This document shows positions 37,725 through 43,600 of a DNA stretch of 43,600 bases, piece by piece (position 1 is the stretch's first letter; each line of letters opens with the position of its first letter). Location of the stretch: assembly GCA_024235035.1 (NCBI GenBank), contig JACKNE010000022.1, positions 1-43,600 on the forward strand. The letters are read 5' to 3'. Source of the DNA: Gammaproteobacteria bacterium (GTDB lineage: Bacteria; Pseudomonadota; Gammaproteobacteria; Competibacterales; Competibacteraceae). A program made the position numbers and the translations under genes. The notes beneath the pieces are model-generated. The model made no database searches, was not told where the DNA came from, and worked only from the letters and a program-made list of their open reading frames with translations.

Positions 37725-38216
37725 TTAGTTGCGGCAACTAGACGGTAGGTATTTGTTCTGTACAGAAGTAGTTGCTGCACCTGCACCTGGAGCATTAGCT
37801 ACAGTTAGCGCGGGTGCAGCCGCATTGCCACATACCCAGACTAAGCCGCCAGCCTGATTACGCACCGGATATAACCCAAGCGTTTGGTTAAGCAGATTTT
37901 GGGCATTCGCTTTGTTGCCATAAGCGATAGTAATTCCACCGCTATTCCCAACTGTGACGCTTGTGACGTAATTACCAGAGATACTAACATTAGTAGAAAC
38001 ACCGGCAGAAAGGTTGCTATTCGGGATAGCTCCTCTATCAGCAGTAGTTTCGCTGATAGCGGTCTTGGCTTCAGCGGCCAGATTCAAGCCTTCCGTGACC
38101 TGCGAGCGAATCGTGTAATCCTGATAGGCTGGAATCGCGATAGCGGCCAGAATACCGATAATAGCCACAACGATCATCAGTTCGATCAAGGTAAAGCCGC
38201 GTTGGAACTTGTTCAT
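37725..38216 (-). CDS. pilA: Type IV major pilin
   Basis: A 163-residue type IVa prepilin. The leader MNKFQRG is cut after Gly7 by the prepilin peptidase, giving mature FTLIELMIVVAIIGILAAIA with Glu5 kept for assembly. Cys129 (VWVCGN) and Cys161 (SSCRN) define the disulfide-bonded D-region near the C-terminus. The globular part is rich in Ser, Thr, Asn and Ala, which suits O-glycosylation. A GAGGAG ribosome-binding site precedes the ATG and a sigma-54 promoter lies about 95 bases upstream. A terminator follows directly, so it is transcribed mainly alone. Confidence 0.97.
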   Translation of the reverse strand: MNKFQRGFTLIELMIVVAIIGILAAIAIPAYQDYTIRSQVTEGLNLAAEAKTAISETTADRGAIPNSNLSAGVSTNVSISGNYVTSVTVGNSGGITIAYGNKANAQNLLNQTLGLYPVRNQAGGLVWVCGNAAAPALTVANAPGAGAATTSVQNKYLPSSCRN

Positions 38217-38611
38217 GGTCTACTCCTCACTCTTCTCTACATCAGATAAAAGCCGGTGTTGGGCTTGGGGAAGTTGGGGGATTCGCTTGTCATCCCTTCG
38301 CGTTCGGATATTGCAGAGAGCATGCCAGAGAGACCAATCACCTACATTCTTCAGCTAATATTAAGAAAAATAACAATAAAAAAATAACAATAAAATGAAC
38401 AACGCAAAAATTGACCATCAATCGATGTCCACCAGGGAACTTTCTCCGATCACGAGTGACCCCACACGACCAAGGGTGACTTTTTTTGTCAGTATTCCTT
38501 CAGAGAGAGGAGTTCCAGCCGGACCAAGAGCGCAATGTTAGGCTTCACTTCGTTCAGCCTAACCGAGTCAACGACCCAACTTCGCAAGGTTCCTGAGCTG
38601 CCCAGAACCCG
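38217..38611. other. Intergenic region between accC and pilA
   Basis: 395 bases without a gene. It holds the pilA 5' untranslated region, the sigma-54 promoter (38311-38327) and an AT-rich stretch (about 38358-38396) upstream of it that could bind IHF or PilR. The minus-strand element GTTAGGCT / AGCCTAAC around 38538-38564 could form a hairpin after accC but has no T-run. Nothing else is recognised. Confidence 0.6.
38311..38327 (-). promoter_or_regulatory. Sigma-54 promoter of pilA
   Basis: Read on the minus strand, TGGCATGCTCTCTGCAA has the invariant GG and GC separated by ten bases and matches the -24/-12 consensus TGGCACG-N4-TTGCA except at two positions. It lies about 95 bases upstream of pilA, as in Pseudomonas, where PilS/PilR activates sigma-54 transcription of the pilin gene. 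pilS and pilR are not in the window. Confidence 0.88.
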
Positions 38612-39955
38612 CTAGAGCAGCAACAAATGCTTCTCCAGATAGTGAATATCGGCGCCACCATCCAGGAAGCGGGCATCGCCAAGAATACGCCGGTGCAAGG
38701 GCATATTCGTCTTAATACCATCCACCACCAATTCAGCCAGCGCCCCACGCATTCGGGCAATCGCCGCCTCACGGGTTTCACCATAGGCAATCAACTTACC
38801 GATCATCGAATCATAATTCGGCGGCACTCGGTAACCATTATAAATATGCGAATCCACTCGGATGCCGGGTCCGCCAGGCGCATGATACTGGGTGATGGTT
38901 CCCGGCGAGGGCGTGAACGTTTCCGAATCCTCGGCGTTAAGCCGGCATTCCAGGGCGTGCCCGCGGATATGAATATCGTCTTGGCGGTAACTCAGCGGCT
39001 GACCGGCGGCAACACACAATTGCTCCTTGACGATATCCACTCCGGTGATCCACTCAGTGACCGGATGTTCGACCTGGATCCGGGTATTCATCTCGATGAA
39101 ATAGAACTCACCATCCTGGTAGAGAAACTCAAAGGTCCCAGCGCCGCGATAACCGATGCGCTGACAGGCTTCGACACAAACAGCACCGATCCGGCGCCGC
39201 TGCGCGGTGCTGATACCTGGTGCGGGGGCTTCTTCGATCACTTTCTGATGGCGACGCTGCATGGAGCAGTCACGCTCGCCGAGATGAATCGCCTGGCCAA
39301 ACGTATCGGCCAGGACTTGGATTTCGATATGGCGCGGATGATCCAGGTACTTTTCCATGTACACCGTCGGATTGCCAAACGCCGCATTGGCCTCGCTGCG
39401 CGTCAGATCCAGGGTCGTCAACAACGCCGCTTCGCTATGCACGACACGCATCCCACGACCGCCGCCGCCGCCAGCCGCCTTGATGATCACCGGATAACCG
39501 ATCTCGCGAGCTATCCGCAGCGTTTTCTGATCATCATCGCCTAGCGGCCCATCGGAGCCCGGTACGCAGGGAACGCCAGCCTCCTTCATGGCTCGGATAG
39601 CAGATACCTTGTCACCCATCAAACGGATCGTATCCGGGCGGGGACCGATGAAAATGAAGCCGCTTTGCTCGACCCGCTCGGCGAAATCAGCATTCTCGGA
39701 TAGGAAACCATAGCCGGGATGGATCGCCACCGCGTCGGTGACCTCAGCCGCGCTGATGATCGCCGGCATGTTCAGGTAGCTCTCAGCAGCAGGTGGAGGA
39801 CCGATACAAACCGTTTCGTCAGCTAACCGAACATGCTTGAGGTCTCGATCCACGGTGGAATGCAAAGCCACGGTGCGGATACCCAACTCCCGGCAAGCAC
39901 GCAGAATACGTAGGGCTATTTCACCTCGGTTAGCGATCACCACTTTTTCGAACAT
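38612..39955 (-). CDS. accC: Acetyl-CoA carboxylase, biotin carboxylase subunit
   Basis: A 447-residue ATP-grasp enzyme that carboxylates the biotin on AccB, the first step of fatty-acid synthesis. It starts MFEKVVIANRGEIALRILRA. It has the glycine-rich ATP lid AAGGGGGRGMRVV and the motifs KYLDHPRHIEIQVLAD, QKVIEEAPAP and FIEMNTRIQVEHPVTE. Length matches E. coli AccC. It lies 12 bases after accB in the operon aroQ-accB-accC, an order found in pseudomonads and relatives. Confidence 0.98.
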   Translation of the reverse strand: MFEKVVIANRGEIALRILRACRELGIRTVALHSTVDRDLKHVRLADETVCIGPPPAAESYLNMPAIISAAEVTDAVAIHPGYGFLSENADFAERVEQSGFIFIGPRPDTIRLMGDKVSAIRAMKEAGVPCVPGSDGPLGDDDQKTLRIAREIGYPVIIKAAGGGGGRGMRVVHSEAALLTTLDLTRSEANAAFGNPTVYMEKYLDHPRHIEIQVLADTFGQAIHLGERDCSMQRRHQKVIEEAPAPGISTAQRRRIGAVCVEACQRIGYRGAGTFEFLYQDGEFYFIEMNTRIQVEHPVTEWITGVDIVKEQLCVAAGQPLSYRQDDIHIRGHALECRLNAEDSETFTPSPGTITQYHAPGGPGIRVDSHIYNGYRVPPNYDSMIGKLIAYGETREAAIARMRGALAELVVDGIKTNMPLHRRILGDARFLDGGADIHYLEKHLLLL

Positions 39956-39967
39956 GGTGGCTGTGGG

Positions 39968-40456
39968 CTACTCGATGATGAGCAATGGTTGATCGTATTC
40001 GATCGGCTGACCGTTCTCGACCAGGATGCGGGTGATAACGCCGGCGTGGTCCGCCTCGATCTGGTTGAACATCTTCATAGCTTCGATAATGCAGACCGGA
40101 TCGCCGACACTGACAGGCTGGCTGATCTCGACAAACGGTTTGGAGCCCGGTGCAGCCGAACGGTAGAAAGTACCCACCATCGGCGCACGCAGCACATGGC
40201 CCTTGAAAGTTTCCGCTTCGGTAACCGGCGCGGCGGGTGCGGCAGTGGGCGCAGCAGGCATCGTTCCGAACGGTGGCGGGCCATAACCACAACCATGTGC
40301 AGCCCACATCGGCGGCGACATGGCCAGCGGCGCATTGCCCTGTGGGTGGCAGCTGATGCGCACCGAATCCTCACCCTCCTTGATTTCGATCTCAGCAATA
40401 CCCGACGTTTCGAGCAATTCGATGAGTTTCTTGATCTTGCGAATATCCATAGGCAT
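39968..40456 (-). CDS. accB: Acetyl-CoA carboxylase biotin carboxyl carrier protein
   Basis: A 162-residue carrier of the biotin of acetyl-CoA carboxylase. The N-terminal oligomerisation part starts MDIRKIKKLIELLETSGIAE. A Pro- and Ala-rich linker (about residues 45-80) leads to the biotinyl domain with APMVGTFYRS and the biotin-bearing Lys128 in EAMKMF. Two starts are possible: ATG at 40456, or ATG at 40450, which aligns with the E. coli start. It lies 8 bases after aroQ. Confidence 0.97.
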   Translation of the reverse strand: MPMDIRKIKKLIELLETSGIAEIEIKEGEDSVRISCHPQGNAPLAMSPPMWAAHGCGYGPPPFGTMPAAPTAAPAAPVTEAETFKGHVLRAPMVGTFYRSAAPGSKPFVEISQPVSVGDPVCIIEAMKMFNQIEADHAGVITRILVENGQPIEYDQPLLIIE

Positions 40457-40464
40457 GGCGGCGA

Positions 40465-40917
40465 CTACCGGTGGGGAGCAGCAAGGTGCCGATCGGCGGC
40501 ATACAATGCCAGTTCGTAGCCCTGCGCGCCCAGTCCGCTGATCACGCCGACGGCAATATCGGAAAAATAGGAGTGATGGCGGAATGGCTCACGGGTAAAC
40601 ACATTGGACAAATGCACTTCGATAAACGGGATACCGACTCCCAACAGAGCGTCGCGCAATGCCACACTGGTGTGGGTAAACGCGGCGGGATTGATGACGA
40701 TAAAAGCGACACCCTCCTGACGAGCAACGTGGATGCGATCGATGAGCGCGTGTTCGGCGTTGCTCTGGAAACAACTCAATTCATGCACTCCTAGACTCTG
40801 GATCAGTTCCATGCAACGTCGCTCAACGTCAGCTAGGGTATCAGCGCCATAAAGCTTGGGTTCACGAGTTCCCAACAGATTTAGGTTGGGACCGTTCAAC
40901 AGCAGCAGTTTAGCCAT
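40465..40917 (-). CDS. aroQ: Type II 3-dehydroquinate dehydratase
   Basis: A 150-residue dodecameric shikimate-pathway enzyme that converts 3-dehydroquinate to 3-dehydroshikimate. The N-terminus LLLLNGPNLNLLGTREPKLYG holds the catalytic Tyr23 and the flexible lid Arg. FQSNAEHALIDRIH, INPAAFTHTSVALRDAL and EVHLSNVFTREPFRHHSY complete the family pattern. It is first in the aroQ-accB-accC operon. It and pheA are the only aromatic-pathway genes in the window. Confidence 0.97.
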   Translation of the reverse strand: MAKLLLLNGPNLNLLGTREPKLYGADTLADVERRCMELIQSLGVHELSCFQSNAEHALIDRIHVARQEGVAFIVINPAAFTHTSVALRDALLGVGIPFIEVHLSNVFTREPFRHHSYFSDIAVGVISGLGAQGYELALYAADRHLAAPHR

Positions 40918-41040
40918 GAGTCAAACAGTGGTCTTTAGCCAATCGGAGGGCGCGATTCTGCATCAAACCTGGTTCACTGTCCAGTAGGCTCATGGGCATT
41001 CGGCTTTGGCCCTGCGACCCAACTTGACTCTGGACAGGAT

Positions 41041-41071
41041 AAAAACAAACAAGGCAGGGTTACCTGCCTTG
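41041..41071 (-). terminator. Rho-independent terminator of the XRE regulator gene
   Basis: On the minus strand a 9-bp stem CAAGGCAGG / CCTGCCTTG (arms 41050-41058 and 41063-41071) with a TAAC loop is followed by TTTGTTTTT. It lies 48 bases after the stop of the regulator gene, upstream of aroQ. Confidence 0.85.
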
Positions 41072-41118
41072 AGTCCGGAAGATAAAGCTCAAGGGCATCC
41101 AAAACGGCTTCATTCTAC

Positions 41119-41469
41119 CTAACATTCGTCATTACGCACCTTGAGCACCAAAGACATCAAACGGTCATCAGGAATATCACTCAAACACCGGATCAACTCA
41201 GCGAACAAGACAGGTCTTCTGGTAACGATTTCGCGCACATCATTCGCTATCCTACCAGCCAACCCCAGTAATAAATCTGCATCTTCTCCCAGCTCCGCCG
41301 CTAGACGGCGAATCGTCTCTTCCGATGGCGGCGGCGTATCACCGCGTTCAATCTTGCTAAGATAAGCGGGTTCCACTCCCACCCGTAAGGCTGTCTGCCG
41401 TATTGAATAGCGACTATTGGCTCTACGACGATGCTCGCGAAGCTGTCTGGCATAAACTCCAAAGCTCAT
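41119..41469 (-). CDS. XRE-family helix-turn-helix regulator
   Basis: A 116-residue DNA-binding protein. The helix-turn-helix covers about residues 8-65, with SIRQTALRVGVEPAYLSKIERG as its core and PSEETIRRLAAELGEDAD following. The C-terminal 45 residues (VREIVTRRPVLFAELIRCLS) are helical and may form a dimer interface. There is no toxin or antitoxin partner beside it. A palindrome 16 bases upstream of the start codon suggests autoregulation. It is divergent from the amidotransferase gene at 41831 and could control it, but this is inference. Confidence 0.85.
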   Translation of the reverse strand: MSFGVYARQLREHRRRANSRYSIRQTALRVGVEPAYLSKIERGDTPPPSEETIRRLAAELGEDADLLLGLAGRIANDVREIVTRRPVLFAELIRCLSDIPDDRLMSLVLKVRNDEC

Positions 41470-41484
41470 GACTTCCGCCCTTAT

Positions 41485-41505
41485 ATTGTCAATTCAATGG
41501 ACAAT
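41485..41505. promoter_or_regulatory. Operator-like inverted repeat upstream of the XRE gene
   Basis: ATTGTC (41485-41490) and GACAAT (41500-41505) form a 6-base inverted repeat with a 9-base spacer containing AATTCAAT. It is just upstream of the regulator start and overlaps TATAAG on the minus strand, a possible -10. An autoregulatory operator is inferred. Confidence 0.45.
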
Positions 41506-41726
41506 CCTAGGCCAGCTTGGGATACAAACTGGTACCAATCAGTACCTATCCAGCAAAATTCAAGCCATACAAAACAATATCCATAAATTTATAAAAAAAA
41601 ACAATATCATAAAAGATAAAAAGGTCATTCAAAGACTGCCAGATCTCAAGTTGAACAATTCAATCTTGAAACAGACAAGCTTCTGCTCGTTTCATTTTAA
41701 ATTGCTTAGTCTCCCAACCAAGCGTG

Positions 41727-41782
41727 ATGACGACGACGACAACCCCTGTTTGACTCTCATACGTTTGTATGAGACCTTTTTT
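41727..41782 (+). promoter_or_regulatory. Possible leader peptide plus terminator hairpin (attenuator-like)
   Basis: An ATG at 41727 opens a nine-codon frame, M-T-T-T-T-T-P-V-stop. Directly after it, TCTCATAC / GTATGAGA (41755-41762 and 41767-41774) pair around GTTT and are followed by CCTTTTTT. The hairpin is a credible intrinsic terminator 49 bases before the next gene. The leader peptide has no clear ribosome-binding site, so true attenuation is speculative. Confidence 0.4.
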
Positions 41783-41830
41783 AAGCTTCTTCAAGCCTCG
41801 CCCCTACCACCACAGACAAAGGATTCCCTA

Positions 41831-43600
41831 ATGTGCGGATTCGCCGGCGAAGCCCGATTCGATCATCATGACGCCGACATCAGTGCCGTCGCCCGCATGG
41901 GCGAAGTACTGCGACCCCGTGGCCCAGATGCTGCAGGCGCCTTCCAACAAGGCCAGATCGCCTTGGTTCACAGACGGTTACGCATCATCGACCTGTCGGA
42001 ACACGCTCAGCAACCCATGACCGATCCCGAGTTGGGCCTGACTCTGATCTTCAACGGTTGCATCTACAATTACCAGGAATTGCGTCGAGAGCTGGAAGCT
42101 CAGGGTTACCGTTTCTTCTCCCATGGCGACACTGAAGTTGTCCTGAAAGCCTTTCACGCCTGGGGTCGCGACGGCGTCAACCGCCTGCAAGGCATGTTTG
42201 CCTTCGCCCTCTGGGAGCGCGACAGTGGCCGCCTGACCCTAGCCCGCGACCGCTTCGGCATCAAACCGCTGTACCTGGCCTCGGTTGCCGGTGGGCTGCG
42301 TTTCGCCTCTTCGCTCCCCGCGCTTCTGGCTGGCGGCCAAATTGACACGCGCATCAATCCAACGGCCCTGCATCACTACCTGACCTGGCACGCTGTCGTA
42401 CCGCCGCCGCATACGATTCTGCAAGGCGTGCAAAAACTGCCACCCGCCACCATCGCTACTTTTACCATCGATGGCACCCGCACCGATCATACCTACTGGC
42501 GACTCTCTACCCATACTGATCCAGAGCTGGCTCGATTGAGCACCGCCGAGCGCGAAGAGCAGGTCACCACCGCCCTGCGCAAAGCGATCTCCCGGCGCAT
42601 GGTAGCCGACGTACCTGTCGGAGTCTTGCTATCGGGCGGAGTCGATTCCAGTCTGGTCGTCGCGCTGCTGGCAGAATTGGGCCAACAGGATTTACAAACC
42701 TTCTCCATCGGCTTTGAAGACGCCGGTGGTGAATCAGGCAACGAATTCGTCTACTCAGATCGAGTCGCCGAACACTTCCATACCCGCCACCATCGTATCC
42801 ACATTCCCACCCTCAACCTGCTCGATGCCCTGCCCCGAGTCATTCATGCCATGGCCGAGCCGATGGTGAGCTACGATAACGTCGCGTTCTACTTACTCTC
42901 CCAGGAGGTCTCCAAACACGTCAAAGTCGTGCAAAGCGGACAGGGCGCCGATGAGGTATTTGCCGGTTACCACTGGTACCCGCACCTAGCGGAAAGCCAG
43001 GATGCCGTCGCCGATTACGCCCGAGTCTTTTTCGATCGCGACCACGCCGAGTACCGGATGGTTGTCGATCCAGCGCTCGCCAGCGAAGATTTCAGCCTCG
43101 ATTATCTACGCACTCACTTCGCCACCGTGGATGCACCGACACCGCTGGATAAGGCGTTACATCTGGATACTACCGTGATGCTGGTGGACGATCCGGTCAA
43201 GCGCGTGGACAACATGACCATGGCTTGGGGCTTGGAAGCGCGAGTGCCTTTCCTGGACCATGAACTGGTGGAATTGGCTGGGCGACTGCCTGCCGAGGAT
43301 AAACTGGGCGATGGCGGCAAAGCGGTACTCAAATCCATTGCCCGCCGCATGGTGCCGCGAGAGGTCATCGATCGCCCCAAAGGCTACTTCCCAGTACCCA
43401 TTCTCAAATATCTGGACGGTCCAGTATTGGATATGGCGCACGATGCGCTTACGAATCAGCGAGCCAGGGAGCGTGGCTTGTTTCAACCGGACTATGTACA
43501 AACCTTGTTGCGCGCCCCGGCGGAACATATTACTCCATTGCGCGGCTCCAAACTCTGGCAAATTGCCCTCCTTGAATTGTGGTTGCAAACCCACAACCTT
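41831..43600 (+). CDS. N-acetylglutaminylglutamine amidotransferase (3' end outside window)
   Basis: 590 residues are visible and the frame is still open at the window edge. This is an asparagine-synthase-like enzyme of the class that forms the osmoprotectant N-acetylglutaminylglutamine amide. Cys2 is the glutaminase nucleophile (MCGFAGEARFD). The PP-loop SGGVDS is at residues 268-273. The subgroup-specific stretches are FNGCIYNYQELRRELE, YRFFSHGDTEVVLKAFHAWG and VVQSGQGADEVFAGYHWYP, which separate it from ordinary AsnB. The partner GNAT/ATP-grasp ligase gene is expected just beyond the window. AAAGGA precedes the ATG. Osmotic induction is known for this pathway; here a hairpin leader may also act. 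Confidence 0.88.
   Translation, partial: MCGFAGEARFDHHDADISAVARMGEVLRPRGPDAAGAFQQGQIALVHRRLRIIDLSEHAQQPMTDPELGLTLIFNGCIYNYQELRRELEAQGYRFFSHGDTEVVLKAFHAWGRDGVNRLQGMFAFALWERDSGRLTLARDRFGIKPLYLASVAGGLRFASSLPALLAGGQIDTRINPTALHHYLTWHAVVPPPHTILQGVQKLPPATIATFTIDGTRTDHTYWRLSTHTDPELARLSTAEREEQVTTALRKAISRRMVADVPVGVLLSGGVDSSLVVALLAELGQQDLQTFSIGFEDAGGESGNEFVYSDRVAEHFHTRHHRIHIPTLNLLDALPRVIHAMAEPMVSYDNVAFYLLSQEVSKHVKVVQSGQGADEVFAGYHWYPHLAESQDAVADYARVFFDRDHAEYRMVVDPALASEDFSLDYLRTHFATVDAPTPLDKALHLDTTVMLVDDPVKRVDNMTMAWGLEARVPFLDHELVELAGRLPAEDKLGDGGKAVLKSIARRMVPREVIDRPKGYFPVPILKYLDGPVLDMAHDALTNQRARERGLFQPDYVQTLLRAPAEHITPLRGSKLWQIALLELWLQTHNL

Larger units (their letters stand above)
41470..41830. other. AT-rich divergent intergenic region and leader of the amidotransferase gene
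   Basis: 361 bases without a clear gene. The left end holds the XRE operator-like palindrome, the middle (about 41560-41640) is very rich in A and T, and the right end has a short reading frame (41727-41753), a terminator-like hairpin (41755-41782) and the ribosome-binding site AAAGGA before the ATG at 41831. I could not fix a promoter for the plus strand. Confidence 0.55.

Noticed and set aside
38478..38492. TGAC-TTTTTTT-GTCA as a terminator for accC
   Set aside because: A four-base stem with an all-T loop is too weak and is too far from the accC stop.
41560..41640. AT-rich stretch as a replication origin
   Set aside because: No DnaA-box cluster or origin-linked genes (dnaA, dnaN, gidA) are nearby; it looks like an intergenic promoter region.

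Overview
The window looks like chromosome of a gammaproteobacterium with moderately high G+C. The evidence is a ycgL gene (a gammaproteobacterial family), a fused chorismate mutase-prephenate dehydratase, lolA next to rarA, the aroQ-accB-accC order, a sigma-54 type IV pilin promoter and a TfpZ pilin accessory gene. An inorganic-carbon (DAB) operon, anaerobic-route corrinoid genes and an N-acetylglutaminylglutamine amidotransferase suggest an environmental, perhaps sulfur- or wastewater-associated member (Chromatiales or Competibacter-like). That lineage guess is inference only.

Layout. 1-3413: end of a ribokinase-like kinase, then a minus-strand run lolA-rarA-gntR. 3606-9988: corrinoid genes cbiA, cbiD, cobK and cobM, with a two-gene chemosensory insert (a small Cache-like protein and a methyl-accepting protein) between cobK and cobM. 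10238-13932: gyrA and pheA, start/stop-overlapped. 14024-21978: a minus-strand three-gene DAB operon: a NuoM-like subunit, DabA, and a 1040-residue NuoL-NuoM fusion. 22071-24117: ycgL, purC, tfpZ. 24149-25188: a frameshifted, truncated membrane-protein pseudogene.

25332-35459 is an accessory region. A tightly packed plus-strand operon encodes a GT2 glycosyltransferase, a DUF354 protein, an AsnB-type amidotransferase, an unrecognised helical-toroid protein, a methyltransferase and a radical SAM protein. It runs head-on into four visibly AT-rich or mixed-composition minus-strand genes: a TylF-like methyltransferase, two class I methyltransferases and an LPG-synthase-TM/flippase-like membrane protein. 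Together they look like a surface-glycan or glycolipid assembly and decoration locus with no product I can name. 35692-38216: a GT-C-like TPR membrane protein downstream of a type IV pilin, suggesting pilin glycosylation. 38612-40917: aroQ-accB-accC. 41119-43600: an XRE regulator, an AT-rich leader with a terminator-like hairpin, and the N-acetylglutaminylglutamine amidotransferase, which runs off the window.

No rRNA, tRNA, CRISPR array or intact insertion sequence was seen. All family assignments come from reading motifs by eye, without database searches.
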